Notes: generated by a model from the sequence alone, not told the origin. DNA of 64,000 nt from Gnetum montanum (GCA_015680685.1 MNCI01003850.1:16134-80133), one strand, 5' to 3'; shown: positions 22,934 through 35,581, numbered from the stretch's first letter. Made by a program: numbers and translations.

Positions 22934-24065
22934 CTAATACTGTTTTAGATACAGATGATTCACTGGGTTAGGATGTTCGTTACCATCGATGTCTGCTAAC
23001 TTGAATGCTCCGTTGCCCTATGCGCTGATGACCAAGAAAGGGCCTTCCCAGTTTGCAGAGAATTTGCCTAATGGTTCACGAATGGCCTTGAGAACTAGGT
23101 CTCCTTTCTTGATCAATCGTTGATGCAAGTTGTGCCGATGCTTTTGTCTCTATTTGTCCTGATATCTCTCGATGGTGTCAAGCGTTTGGATGCGCTTCTC
23201 TTCTACTGAGTCTAAATCCACGATTCTAGACTCATTGTGTTGAGTCTCATTTATAACTATGGAGAGGACCATCCGCAATAAGGGAACCTGTAATTCCAAG
23301 GGCAACACTGCTTCAGATCCATAGACTAGGCTATAGGGCGTCCTATCTATAGCCATCCTGCACATCGTATGGTACGTCCATAGCACGTAGAGGATTTTTT
23401 CATGCCATCACTTCTTATTGTCATTAAGCATTTTCTTGAGTAGATTGATAATTAATTTGTTTGTTGCTTCTTCTTGACCATTCGCTTGTGGGTAATACGG
23501 TGAAGAGAAAGATTTCTTGATACCAAGGTTATCGCAAAAGGATTTGGTTTCTGTGCTACTAAGTTGTGGCCCGTTATCAGTCACAATAGTCATAGGGAGC
23601 CCAAATCTGGTTACAATATTGTCTAAGATGAAATGGCAAACTTGTTGAGATGTAATCTTTTGTAGGAGGATAGCCTCAACCCACTTTGTAAAATACTCGG
23701 TGGTGGTGATAATGAAGCTATGTCCTATGGAAGATTTAGGTGCGATGGAACCTATGATATCCAGTCCCCATTGTTGGAATGGCCAAGTAATTTGTGTAGT
23801 GTGTAACTTGGTTGGTGACACATATATTAGGTTTTTGTAACGCTGGCATGTGTCACATGCCTTAACCTTGCTAAGGTAGTCTTTTCCATGTACGGCCAAT
23901 AGTACCCTAGGCATCTGATTTTAGTAGCCATGGCTCACGGGGCTACGTGTCCTCCACACAGCCCCTTGTGGACTTCATTAACTATTTTCCATGCTTGATC
24001 ATTATTAATGCAGGTTAGCAATACCCCATCAAAAGAGCGTCTACAGAGAGTACTATCTCCGATGA
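22934..24065 (-). pseudogene. E2 integrase, nearly complete but broken
   Basis: The order is the zinc-binding end (CDTCQRYKN, with the HH part in another frame near 23950), then the core with WGLDIIG (first Asp), TDNGPQ (second Asp) and ANGQEEATNK (Glu). After it come SLVYGSEAVLPLE, KKGDLVLKAI and a module matching ANWEGPFLV. It would insert element cDNA into the genome. Breaks include a frameshift near 23905, TAA after LNDNKK (about 23407) and TAG after ERYQDK (about 23149). All three catalytic acids are kept. Confidence 0.85.
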
Positions 24066-24072
24066 TGACATA

Positions 24073-24700
24073 TTACCTAGCACGCTTTCTCACTGCATCT
24101 TTTTGTGTAGGCGCTAGCTCGTGTGGTGGTTCGCCATGCAAAAGGTAAGTCTTAATGTTGTCGTACCATTCTGGTGTTCCTGCCATATTCAATGAAGAAA
24201 TCTGCGCTGCTTGAATGACAGGATCTGTACATTCCATCATTAAAGAGGGCCAAGTGGCAAACAAGTGTGGCAGCACGTTTAGTGCCAGTGTTGCCAGTGC
24301 ATCGGCTACAGCATTTTCATTACGCAGCACGTGTTGGGCATCGATTGTAACAAATTGTTTTAGGAGGTCTTTAGCCATATTGTAGTAGGGCTATAGATGT
24401 ACAGCTTTCCAGGTGTAGACTCCCATGATTTGATTGATGACGAGCATCGAATCACCTCTGACTGCCAGATGTTGGACGTTGAGTTCTCTGGCTATCAACA
24501 ATCCTTTGAGGAGCCCCTCATACTCTGCCACATTGTTCATACAAGGGAAGGCTAGGTGGTAAGCTAATGGATGCACATCCTCAGGGGTAAGCATAATAAT
24601 AGCGGCTGCACTGTCGCCTCTTGTAGTTGAAGCTCCGTCAAAGTATAACGTCGCTTCGAGGCCTATTGATACATGGCTTAAACTATGTACATGCTCATTC
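24073..24700 (-). pseudogene. E2 second (archaeal-type) RNase H
   Basis: It contains NNVAEYEGLLKGLLIAREL, then HLAVRGDSMLVINQI and, past a stop at 24393, RNENAVADALATLAL. These are the Glu, Asp and Asp regions of the RVT_3 type RNase H that Tat/Ogre elements carry after their normal RNase H. A start region with FDGAS-like sequence precedes it. One TAG stop separates the two halves. Confidence 0.8.
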
Positions 24701-24723
24701 AGAAATTCGGGCTCTATTGTAGC

Positions 24724-26480
24724 TTAATCTTTAATAGGTGATGTCACTAGTTGGTCAGCTATAGCCTGACCCTTGGTGGACAATTGGCAAACATAATGTA
24801 AATCAAATTCGACTGTGATACCTTTCCAGCGAGCTATTCTACTACTCTCATATAAGTTGTTTGAGATAGCCCGCGGAATGTTGCTTTTACAAATTATGTT
24901 GACCTGACTGTGAAAAAGATAATGTCTACATTTTTTAAGTGTGAAGACTAATGCCAAATAGTTACGCTCTACCTCATTGTACCTTGTTTCGTACGCAAAT
25001 AGAGTGTGACTAAGGTAATAGATAGGGGCTTCCGACCCATCATTCCTTTTTTGGCAAAGTAACGCAGCTATAGACATGTCTGAGTTAGCTAGATAAATGT
25101 AAAAAGGTTGATCCCTTTGTGGTGGAAAAACTATTGGTAAACGTTGTAGCTCCTCTTTTAAGTCATCAAATGCACACTGGCAGTCATCGGTCCATTCAAA
25201 ATTAACACCCTTCTTAAGAAGGTGTTGCATTGGATGTAACTTATCTATTAACTTCGAAACGAATCTCTTGATAAATTGTAGTCTACCCTGCAACCCACGT
25301 AATTCCTTAAGGTTTGTAGGTGGCGATAAATCGGCAATGGCTTTAACCCTGTCAAGATCGACTCGGATGCTAATCTTTGATACCACAAACCCTAACATGC
25401 ATGTGGTTTTGACACTGAATATGCATTTCTTTGGGTTGAGTCGTAAGTCATGCTTGAGATACCGTTTAAGAACTAACTCCAGGTCCTCTAAATGATCTTC
25501 TAACTTTATAGACTTGATAGCTATGTCATCTACATAGTTGTTCAATCTTCCTAAAAGATAGTCACTAAAGATGTATTTCATGGCTCATTGATACATTGCC
25601 CCAATGTTTTTTAGCCCAAAAGGCATCATAGTGTAATAGAAGGTTCCCCAGGGTGTCATGAATGTTGTGGTCAATTGATGCTTTGGGTTAATATGAATCT
25701 AATTATAACCTGAGAAACCATCCATAAATGATAGAAGCGCGAGACCAGCCGTTGTGTCAATTAGTTGGTCAATACTCGGTAGTGGGAAATTATCCTTAAT
25801 CGTGGCTTTATTTAGATCTCGAAAGTCTATGCAGATGCATATGCCTCCCATTTTCTTAGTAAAAACTACGATGTTGGACACCCAGTTTGAGTAATCAACC
25901 GTGCAAATGAAACTAGCTTGATATAGCTGGTGATTTCATTACGCACTGCTAGCATGATTTCTGGCTTAATCCTTCGTGCCTTCTATCTAATTGCTTTGAT
26001 GCGTGGGTCTAAAGTTATGTTATGCTATATTAACCTCAGGTCTAACCCTGGCATGTCTTCGTATGACCATGCAAATACCGCAGCGTTATTTTGGAGCACT
26101 TGCATTATGCCACTCTGTGTCTGTTGGTCTAGGAGGGAACTAACCCTGAGAGTTTTATTTTTGCCTTTGTGCATAACAACAGGGATCTCATTGAGAGGGT
26201 CCTTAGTCACATAACCAGCTTCCAGTTCTAGAGTTCAGGCCAGATGTTCTAGCCAATCTAGGGATATTTCCAATGTTGCTATGGTTTCGTCACAAAGGGA
26301 AGGGTTTGTTTTTATCAGTGTGTAATCAAGCTGTCTAATGGTCTCCCCATATGGGCCCGTTAAGGTTAAGGATGCAGATAAAGTTGCGTCCATTTGCAAA
26401 TTGCCTTGCAAAAAATGCCAAAAATAGAAGTTGTTACATTGTTTTTCTACGTCAGGGTTGCATATTAAAGAGGCTTCCAT
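24724..26480 (-). pseudogene. E2 reverse transcriptase and RNase H
   Basis: The N-terminal linker (26480-26025) has LDWLEHLA and FAWSYEDMPGLD, the usual lead-in to RT. The RT palm follows: CIDFRDLNKAT, FPLPSIDQLID, LSFMDGFSGYN and the catalytic YVDD (NNYVDDIAIKS, near 25540). Then the thumb (PPTNLKELRGLQGRL) and RNase H (FYIYLANSD, YYLSHTL, YNEVERNYLALVF) run to 24724. Breaks: TAG after MPGLDLRLI region (26024), a frameshifted stretch at 25885-26020, TAG after FSGYN and after MYQ near 25586. The 285-codon run 24724-25581 is the longest intact piece of pol in the window. Confidence 0.88.
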
Positions 26481-26945
26481 TTTAAGATCTTAGTGGCCTA
26501 TTACAATATGCATAGTTTATAAAACGATGACTAGCTAGGCTTCCTAGATACTAGCGTATGAAATAATATGAAAGATGCGACATGGCATGTCTAGCGTGTT
26601 GTGAAATTTAAATTTTTGTACAGATCATAGTTAATGTGGCCGGATTATGAGGTGATAAATTATGTATTAGTTTAGGGTCATTTCGGACCGTGATCCACAC
26701 AATATCTACGAAATTAATGCCCTGATCTTTGCATTTCATGTCATACTGAAACAGGCATTTCAAGAAAGTTCCACATTGATCGAGCAGAAAGAAATAGTTA
26801 GTTTCAAGTATTTTTATTTATAAAACTAGTGGTTCACACTCAAAACAGGTTACAGACAACACGAATTTGGATCTGGCTATAGCAGGAAAGGAGCAGAAGC
26901 AAACCGTAATTAGGCAATTTTACGAGAACTCTTTTGATTACAGCT

Positions 26946-29322
26946 ATGGCACCAAAGGTCAAAGGGAAGAATGCTAAACTAGTAAAGATTGACAAAGTGC
27001 AGGAGTGTTTGCAGAGGGCCTCACAGGCCAGAGTCGAGGCTCGGGAAGTTACCCTACTTAACCAGTAAGTCATCGTCCACCCTTTTGCACTATTGTTATG
27101 TTTGTTGTAGTGTTATAGTTGTATACTATTTTATTGAATGTGTGTGTTGCATTGAGCATTAATATCTGTTTGTGTGGGCTAAGCTATTGTGGTTTGCAAT
27201 ATTACCCTTTTCTTCGCTATTGGAGATGAACCTCATGTTGTTGCGAGGGTTTAGGGAATGTTGAGTAATGCTAAGTAAATGTAGTGTATGATCGAAAAAT
27301 CTAAGTATTGTACCTATGGGTAGTATAATCAGGGTTTTATTTTCCCTTAATAGTTACATGTTATGCTGGAGTGATACGCGGTGTTGCTTTCATCGCCGTT
27401 GTCAGAGACAGACCTTGAGCTGTTGCAAGGGTTTGGGTAGTTCTGGCCATGTGTTTCTAGTGGAATCTGTAATTTTTTGAGAATCAGAAAAACCCTATTG
27501 TAGCGTGATGAATGTTCTTGTCTAAATTTTTTGTCTAATAGTAATACGTTTTCATTGTACAGTTTCATGTTAAAGCCCGTCCTAATCATTTTGGACATTG
27601 TGGGTGTTCTATGCTGCATGCATGTTCCCATGGCCAATGTTCCTCCTCCTCATGCTCGTATAAAGGAGGAGGTGGTGTGGTTCCAAAGGGGTACATAGGG
27701 GTGAGGCCCCAACCTTGGAAGAAGAGGCTCCAGTCAACCAGGTGAGTAGCACGTAGATTCCTATGTGCGAGAACGGAGCAGCAGAGGAAGATGCCAAAGT
27801 CCTTCTGGCCTAGACAAGAAGAAGTAAATGATTTATGACTTTGTGAGGCTATCTTTTATAGCGTACTTGACTCTAGGAAATTACTTCTAAAGGTTATATT
27901 GGACATCATAATGTCTCAATTATGTCCTTATATGGAACTTTTTCTGCATAATAGGTGACCAAGATGTACACTTGTCAACAGTGAAGACTCGATCTTGGGA
28001 CGAATTTCTTGATAAATTCGTCTTTATGGAAGGCGTCGTCCAAGATATGATCAGTCGCTTGGAGCAAATCGATCCTGAAGTAGGTATACCATGATCATTA
28101 TGCAGAAGTCGTTCCATTATGGTATTATGTTACCTAATTATGCCTAACGGCTATTTTATGTTATTAGGAGCTTGACTCAAATAGGATCCGTCAGAGCCTA
28201 TTGATCTAGACATCACCGAACCCTCATCAAAAGTGACTATCATGCCATGCAGCATTTACGACAAGATATGTAAATGTGCTATACACTCGACTCGCTCCTT
28301 ATGGAAATGTCAAAGCGTAAACGAAGACCTTTGGAAGAGACTACAAAGGTTGGAGAAGGAAAGGGTGGCTCTAGGTGATGAAGTGGGGGATTTGAGGTCA
28401 CGGAACAAATTCTTGCAAGCTCAGGGGACGGGAAACGAGGATTGGCATATGGCTATTGTAGACTATGCCTATTATTGGATGGTCATCCGAAATAGTGTCC
28501 AAACCAGCCATGAACTGGTCGAGCAGCAGATGCAAATGGATCTCCTGGCATAAAAAAATCAAGAATGGAAAGACTTTAGCATGAGTGTGCAAGAATGGGG
28601 GCAGACGCAGAAAGACCACAAATATGTCTATAAGCGGGAATGCACTGCCTATTGTCAGCATTATAGGGACTCTACCGTCGAGGCTCAGTCTCTTCGATTA
28701 TTTCTCGACGTTATTGGTGCTTCCAGTGCATTTGAAAAGTTCCAAGAGCAAGTGATGGTAAGTGCCTCCCCAGAAAGGGAAATGACTCTTCCTGGGGGGA
28801 GAAAATTGTCCCTTCTTTCTTCCCTAAGCCACCCCGATGAACTCCTATGGAGAAAGGTAAGGTCAAGGCTAGAGCTAATCTAGGAGGCAGGGTTTGGTCT
28901 GAGCTTACCGAGGACAAGATTATGCAATGTTTGTGGGTTGGCTTAGAAAAAATCCCATTTGCTACTGATGCAGGACAGTCATAGGTGAGTTGTTATTTTA
29001 TTATGTTTTTTGTCATATCTAGTCTTGATCATGATGTTAATATGTGTGTTATGTCTAATTGCAAGAATGACCTGAGGAGGTTCCTCAGCAGGACGAACAT
29101 AACACGGATGACGGTCCTCACAAAGAGGGTTTTCAGGAGACAGAATGTAACGGTGATGATCAACGTCATGGAAAACAACCTCATACAGAAGAGCCTAGTA
29201 GGGAGGGCCACTTTCATGAAGAAATGCCACCTAAAAAAGATGGCCCCTATGAGGAAGATTTGCTCGGAGTAGAGATGGAGCTGAGGGATACAGGCGACAG
29301 TGGGCACAAAGGAGATGCATAG
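26946..29322 (+). CDS. Antisense gene of E2, multi-exon, unknown function
   Basis: The gene lies on the strand opposite to E2 gag-pol. Exon 1 is 26946-27064 (ATG, then APKVKGKNAKLVKIDKVQE; donor CCA|GTAAGT). An acidic exon ends at 27741 (EAPTLEEEAPVNQ; donor CAG|GTGAGT). An exon near 27952-28083 holds DKFVFMEGVVQDMISRLEQI. A coiled-coil-like exon runs from 28168 (acceptor TTATTAG) with EDLWKRLQRLEKERVALGDE to about 28980. It is interrupted by TAA-type stops near 28553 and 28879, and is followed by donor TAG|GTGAGT. The last exon, near 29065-29322, is acidic (DGPYEEDLLGVEMELRD) and ends GDA. The main globular domain seen in E1 and E3 is missing here, probably by deletion. E3 matches block by block. 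Confidence 0.6.
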
Positions 29323-29499
29323 TGTGGCTGTGTTAGCCACAGTTCATTTTTTTATGATGGGATGAAACGAAAGACAATATTTTTCTTTAACATTTTAATG
29401 CAACTTTTGGTCTGATTTTAATGTTTTTTGGTATTTTTTTCTATTTTCTTTTTATGCAAAGCATAAATGAATAGGTTTTGATGCTATGAGAAATAGTAG

Positions 29500-29790
29500 A
29501 TAATTTTGAGCGTATAGCATAAATGACGTTACTAGTTTAAAGCCATTATGGGCCACTAGATAGTTTAGGTGCAAAGCGTAAATGAGATAGCTATTTTTAG
29601 GCCGTTTCGGGCCTTTGACTAGTTCAAGCATAAACTGTGATTTATATGGATAGTTTAAGGCCATTTCGAGCCCTAGATATATGTGCGAAGGAATAAAATA
29701 AATAACACTAAGTCGCCAGTTTTAAGCCCTGGCAGGCTGCAATTAGTTTTAGGCCATTTCGGGCCCTAGATAATTCAAGAATAAGGCATA
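29500..29790. repeat. Tandem array in E2 beside the antisense gene
   Basis: Four to six loose units have core TAGTTTAAGGCCATTTCGGG followed by CCTAG. They correspond to the arrays at 14200-14510 (E1) and 60290-60480 (E3). Confidence 0.6.
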
Positions 29791-29822
29791 CATGATAAAC
29801 TTTAGATAAAGTTAAAGGTAAC

Positions 29823-30090
29823 AAAGATAGCTATTGGAAGCATAAAAAATAAGCATAATCGTAAATGAGAATAGCTAGTGGAATTGTGGAGATAAGTGTA
29901 AGTGTTAATGAGAATAGCTGGTGGAAGTGTAAAAGATAAGCATAAGCGTAAATGAAAATAGCTGGTGGAAGCGTAAAAGATAAGCATAAGCATAAATGAG
30001 AACAACTGGTGGAATGGTAGAAGATAAGCATAAGCATAAATAAGAATAGCTGGTGGAAGCGTAAGCATATAGCTAGTGGGAGGGTAAGCG
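29823..30090. repeat. 44-bp tandem array in E2
   Basis: About six units of roughly 44 bases include GATAAGCATAAGCGTAAATG and, later in the unit, AGCTGGTGGAAGCGTA. I did not find this unit in E1 or E3, so it is specific to this copy within the window. Confidence 0.8.
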
Positions 30091-30325
30091 TAACATGCAT
30101 ACTAATCTACCGGCGTGATCTATCGTAACAGGCTACACTAGCATTGTTTCTTTATTGACTCCATAGCTTTTTCTTAACTGGTTTTCATTTTGGCCATGCA
30201 AAAGGACGGGAAGTCTTATTACTTTGTTCCTTCGCATCACCTTCTTCCTCCTGGAATGGTAGTTTGGCCTAAGTTAGGCTATCATTGGCCACTGTTTTAG
30301 CTTGTTCGAGTGTTTGAACAAGGGG

Positions 30326-31060
30326 CTAATCTTCGAGTATTTCAATTTCTAACCCCTGTTCTATTTTTATGTTGTTAATAGCCTGAGGGGTTATTTCACC
30401 ATTGTGGATGACCACTTCTCTACCGGTGTAGGGCAGATGAATCTCCTGATGGATAGGTGATGAAACTACCCTCAGTTGAGCCAACCAAGACCTCCCTAGA
30501 ATCAAGTTGAAGCCAGGCATCTCTTCAACGATAATAAATGTCACGTCCATGGGGAACTACTCCCCTACCACAAAGTTAATGTAAACCATCCATTTGACTT
30601 GCACGTGTGTCCTGTTGAATGACTTTAGACACAACATTGTGGTAGGGCTGATCTGATCGATCAAGCCTAGCTTATCCACTATGGGGTATGGGATGACGTT
30701 AGTGGCTGCCCCATCATCTACATGCAATCTCTGAATTCAGTGTTGGCTGACCCAGATGGTGATGAACATGGGCACTATTGTCACCTGACCCTTTTCAGGA
30801 TCATCTTTAATGGATTCATCACAAAAGGTCAATAGGGAAAGCTTAGGCTTCTCAGCTGCGAGAGGAAGCATAATAGAATGAATTACTTCTTCATCCGCTG
30901 GTAGGATCTCATCCATAGGTATGGATGTTAGCATATGAACCATAGCCTCACGATGTTTCTGTGATGTCATGAGTAAGTCATAAAGGCTCAATGTTGTATT
31001 TTTTTGTTTTAGAGCCTGTTTGACTTGCATAAAAGCATCGAAGAGGTCCCGCCCGTGATC
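30326..31060 (-). pseudogene. E2 aspartic protease
   Basis: The frame holds a linker (SLYDLLMTSQKHREAMVHML), then LHVDDGAATNVIP at the active site, then GFNLILGRSWLAQLRVVSS and an acidic end (EIEILED). It is homologous to E1 13220-13893 and E3 60865-61476. Stops lie after VSQH (30735) and before FPMDVTFII (about 30560). Confidence 0.8.
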
Positions 31061-31063
31061 TGT

Positions 31064-33568
31064 CTACTTGTCACCCTTTTCCTCTTCCATTTGCCCTAAG
31101 AGACGAATTTCTTGGGGAGGGGTGACATTTGGCTGAAGGTTGTGTTTTGTTTTCTGAGTAGGAGAAGATGGTTGCATTTGCATAACTTCTTCATTTTTAG
31201 AAAATAGGGCCAAGGGTACAGAAGTGAGGGGTTTAGGCTTGGGAAACCCCAGCATAAGAAGACCCTTGGCTATACCATTTGTCATATCCTCTTCTCCTTT
31301 TCTGTTAAATTGGGATTGGGGGGTTCGCTTGGAGGATTGCCCCTGTACAAGAGGGGCAGCTGATGGTTTTCGCACCCTGATGACAAAGGGTGATTTTGGC
31401 ATAGGCACAGACTGAGCCACAGCTTTATCAATAGCAGGCTATCGAGTGGTTATCTAAGAGGGGGCTCAAGGAACAAAAGGTTACCTCGGAGTACTATTCA
31501 TTGGTGCTGATGGACTTGCCATTTGGGGTGAACGAAGGGGCACTCGCAACACAAAGGGTTGTTTCGGATGTGCCTGACCATCACCACTTGCAGCTACTAC
31601 ATTAATAGTGTACCTTGCGTTATTTGTGTTTAACATGTCTTGGTACACATGCATGTGTTGGTTTTCTGGGCAGACCGGATTACTACTGTCTATGATGAGT
31701 TTACCATCATTGATCATGCATTGAATGTCATCTTTCAACACCCAGCAGTAATCTATATCGTGACCATACAACTAGTGGTAGTCACAGAAACGGTCCAACC
31801 TGAAGTACTTGGGGACCGACGGTTCGTTAGGTAGAGCCAAAGAAGGATTATTAAGTAAATCATAGTGGCATCTGTGACGCTTCAAAGCTTCCTCAAATAC
31901 CTTTTTATGTTGAATATGGCTAGTCCCCAGTAGTTGCTTCAGCAGTTCTAAAGGCTTCACAGGCAGGGCCATATACTTTGAACGATCCTTATGCTCAAAA
32001 TTTGGTCTTGGTTGTGAGGGTGCCTTAGGGATAGGTGTTTCTTGACTGGTGTCATTTGAGCTAGTTTTCAGCTCGGCAGACTCTGCAGTTGTTTTCTTGT
32101 TATTGTTCTTCTTCTTGGCCCCTTTAGCAACTGTCGCTACTATCATTGTCGTGGCTTTGCTCTTGTCTTTACCCTTACTGTGGGCGTTTTTGTAGACTAC
32201 ATACGCCAGATCTTTACTAGCCTCCACCGTGTCTTGGATGCTCTTAGTCTAAGCAAAGGCTAGGCTAAGGGAACAGGAAGTGAGGTAATAAATCTTAGAT
32301 TTGATGTAGTCGTTGATCGCTCCATTGAAGATTGCCAGTAGATGGGCTTCCACGATGGGTTCACGAATTTCATTCAAGGTAGCGCTCCAGTGTTGTATGA
32401 ACTTTCAGACTAACTCGAGCGGGTCTTGCTTGACTCCCATCAGCTGGTCCAACATGACTTCTGGATTCAGGTTGTACTTAAAATGAGTTACAAATTGGGT
32501 TAGCAACTCTTCCAGAGTTGACATGAAAGCACGTGGAAGTGCTCGATACTAGTTCAGAGCTTTACCCGTAAAGGACATAGCAAAGACACAGATTATAGTA
32601 TACAAACATTTTTGTAGTAGCAACGAATCTGACCTGAAAGTAGCTAAATGGGTGTTGGGATCGCCTTTCCCATTGTATTTTGAAAAATGTGGAAGTGGCA
32701 TCCCAGGAGGCAATGATAAAACAGGCACTACTAGACTAATGGGATCATCATGGTAAAAATCCATGACTTGTACAGTGTCAGAACCGGTAGCCTTAAGGTG
32801 TTTAACTTCTTTTGTAAGGGTCTGAATGAGTTGGAAATCTTGATCTAGACCCATAGACAAAGAAGTTGTATGAGTAATGATAAGTAAAGTTATACTAGGC
32901 GGCAGAATAGGAGCGGCAGCTTGGCCAATGGGCGATGTCGTCAGAATTTTCCCTGCAGGCTATGCCATTGGATATAGTAGCTACGTGTTCTAGGGAACCA
33001 GCAACAACCTTGTAATGGGATTTTGGGTCTGCAGTATCCAGTTTTGTTGATGGGGAAGATGGGACATCTGAGTAGGGTGCACGATAAGGGATGAGTTCGG
33101 AGCCCACGATGCTGTAGTGGCAGGTTCTATCATGTGAGCTGGGATGAATGTAGGTGCTGCATGCAATTGTGAAATAGGTATCGCATGAACATACGGTGGA
33201 ACAGGCACATGTGCATGATGAGATGGATTAGCTAACTGTGGCTGGGGTGGGACATTTTGTGACGGGACACCACCCGGCAAGGTAGCCAAAGAGAGGAAAT
33301 GCAATCGGGGCAAGTTTGAGACTCGATTAGTATTAGATAAAGTCAAAGGTGTAGTGACCATGAACAACGGATTCAATCAGGATGTTATGGAGGGAGAGGC
33401 CATGGTAAAGTCAACATGACTACCTCCCTCAAAATGATGATCTAAATCTTCTTGCCCATCATGGGATGCTCCATCACGGAACATCTCGTCTCGCTGTTCC
33501 ACCAATGTGTTGGCCATCAATAGTTGATCTAGCATCCACTTTTTTTGATCTATTAAATGTGCGTACAC
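31064..33568 (-). pseudogene. E2 Gag, best-preserved copy
   Basis: Gag starts with MYAHLIDQKKWMLDQLL, followed by a Pro-rich segment (33376-32990). The core has FQLIQTLTKEVKHLKA (near 32820), LPHFSKYNGKGDPNTH and LNEIREPIVEAHLLAIF. A basic Lys-rich stretch (32100-32180) leads to a zinc-knuckle-like FCDYH..YGHDIDYC (about 31780-31740). It ends in a linker to protease with FVIRV repeats. Gag coats the RNA in virus-like particles. Stops occur at 33377, about 32990, 32549, 31772 and 31481, so no full protein is made. Confidence 0.82.
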
Positions 33569-34086
33569 TTTCGAGGAAGGGATGAATTCCTTCCCGTTAC
33601 AGTAGATGAACTCGTATTCACGTTTCTCCTCAAGTTCTTAAGGATACATGGGAAGCTTTGCAGCAAGTTTAGCATAGAGGAAATTATATTGTTTCCTACA
33701 CTGAGCATGTCCCTTAGGCTCTCTATTTTGAAGCCTGAGGGAGTGACATGGTCACACCAGACTAGTTGGCGGCTCCACCACAAGGGTTGCATCTTGCAGA
33801 ATCCAAGGATTCTCGAGGTTAGAGATTTCTGCGGCGGTGATAGATGTAGCCATTCTCTACACGATTCGAGAGTAATGACGATAGGGATAAAGATTGTAGG
33901 GGCAAAAGGGAAACTAAGATAATATTCAGGCTTTCTACCTTGTAGGATTCCAAAGGAATCGTTGAAGCGACTAATCTGCACCACACAATCCTATAAACAA
34001 CCTTGGAGGTATTACATTTTTGTCGATTGATGTTGGGTACAGATAGCTTACAAGACTACCCGTAAAATGCAGATCGGATATGAAGG

Positions 34087-34103
34087 CCCTCCTTCTAGTG
34101 CCA
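34087..34103 (-). other. Primer-binding site of E2
   Basis: On the minus strand TGGCACTAGAAGGAGGG begins six bases after the 5' LTR end (GTTACA, 34110). It starts with the TGG needed to pair with tRNA CCA. The primer tRNA is not assigned. Confidence 0.65.
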
Positions 34104-34109
34104 GAAAAC

Positions 34110-35581
34110 TGTAACGATGGAAAACATTGATTGCTGGAAATACCGAACGAAATTCCATGTACATAGTTCCAACCATGGATCTGTGCGAGGACCGTGCTGG
34201 AGAAAAATGAATCCGAGGTGCCCTAAACGGTCTTGTCGATCAGATAGGGACTTACTTGATCAATAAAATTTTTGTGATATTTAGATGACAAATTGATGGT
34301 TCTTTATGAGAAGGTATAATGTTGTTAACTTCAAAGATAATGGAAAATGATGCAATCGATTTAAAGCAGTTTGCGAGATTCGTGTAAATGGGCGATAAGA
34401 GATTCAAATTTAGAATGCAGGCAACCCCAAGAGCTGGGATTCAACTCACAATCAAAATGTATTAGATACAATGATTACAAGCAAACTTCAATTTAAGCGA
34501 AGTACACGCCAACAACAAGAAGGCTTTTCAAAGATGGAGCAAGCAAAGGTCGATCTACCTTATTCTGGCAGATCTGGGTACATGAGGTTGGTCCTGAAGC
34601 AGAATGGCCATTAAATAGCTATTTCTGACTAAAGATACTTGCCAATTGTCTTTTATACTCTTGCAATTACTGATCCTCTTTGTTCTCTTATCAATCCTTG
34701 CTAAAAGTTGTCAACGATTGTCAATGGAAGGAAAAATCGCTCACTGAGAATATTTGTCAAATATTAGGAGAAATTTTTGCCCGCACCCCCCCCCCTTTTG
34801 ATCTTTGTCGATTGGAGTATTTATAAGATTAGGGTTAGGAGAAAAACACGGTTTAGATGATGCATGTCCTAAACCATGCATAGTGTCGTTGACCTGATGT
34901 GTTTGTTGCTGAAGCTTGCGGCGCCATACTGCGTAGCGCATCATAAACCACTCTTGTTTGGGCTTTGGCTATAGGATATTCTTTGATTACACTTTGATAC
35001 TTTGGAGAGCGTATCATGCTGCACCATGCTAGATTACGCTACGTTATGCTAGATTACACTGCGTTATGCTAGATTACGCCGCATAGCGTAATTCAGCGTA
35101 AAATAGCGAACCTGCGAAAAAATGGAAGTGTTGTCGTCGTGCTTCCTTTGTTTCTGGTCAATCTTTCTGGGGTTTACTACGCCACACTGCATAACGTAGC
35201 GTAATAGGCCCCTCCTTAATCGAGAAGGAAACCTGCTGAAATGCGTAGTATGCTGTGGATTGTTGTCGAAACCTTAGGATTTTTGCAGGGTCGTTGAGGT
35301 TTTGGATGTCCGCTATCTTTGATGTTGCGGTGGACTACCTTTGATATTACGCTGCATAACGCGACGTTACGCTATGTTGCGTAACACAGCATAATTCATT
35401 AAAAGTTAATATTTTTAAAACATGGAAAACTCACAAAGTTGAAGGATTGTTGTTGTGCACTTATCATTTCATTCTATCTTCTGAAGTTCAGTTGTACTGT
35501 GCTGCACCTTGTTGCGACTCCTTGCCTAAATCGCTAGATTTTGCTGAACCGTCGAGGCCTCGAAATTTCTATGGTGTTTCA
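34110..35581 (-). repeat. 5' LTR of E2
   Basis: In element sense it starts TGAAACACCATAGAAATTTC and ends CATCGTTACA, at 1472 bp. It is the partner of 19892-21344. It contains the same GCTA/TAGC inverted words near 34990-35100 and 35170-35400. The right flank is CCTAC (35582-35586). Confidence 0.88.

Larger units (their letters stand above)
19892..35581 (-). mobile_element. Full-length Tat-type Ty3/gypsy element E2
   Basis: This 15690-bp element reads on the minus strand: 5' LTR (35581-34110), primer-binding site, gag, protease, array, antisense gene (plus strand 26946-29322), RT-RNase H, second RNase H, integrase, array, 3' LTR (21344-19892). The flanks CCTAC (19887-19891 and 35582-35586) are a perfect 5-bp target duplication. 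The double RNase H places it in the Tat/Ogre branch of gypsy. The two LTRs differ visibly (perhaps 12-15 percent by eye), so the insertion is old, and pol carries scattered stops. Confidence 0.9.

Noticed and set aside
29802-30100. Two leucine/phenylalanine-rich minus-strand frames resembling a membrane protein
   Set aside because: They are translations of the 44-bp tandem array, open in more than one frame, and absent from sister elements.
33557-33922. A plus-strand open frame of 121 codons opposite E2 gag
   Set aside because: It overlaps the minus-strand Gag start and leader, has no counterpart in E3 and looks like chance opening.
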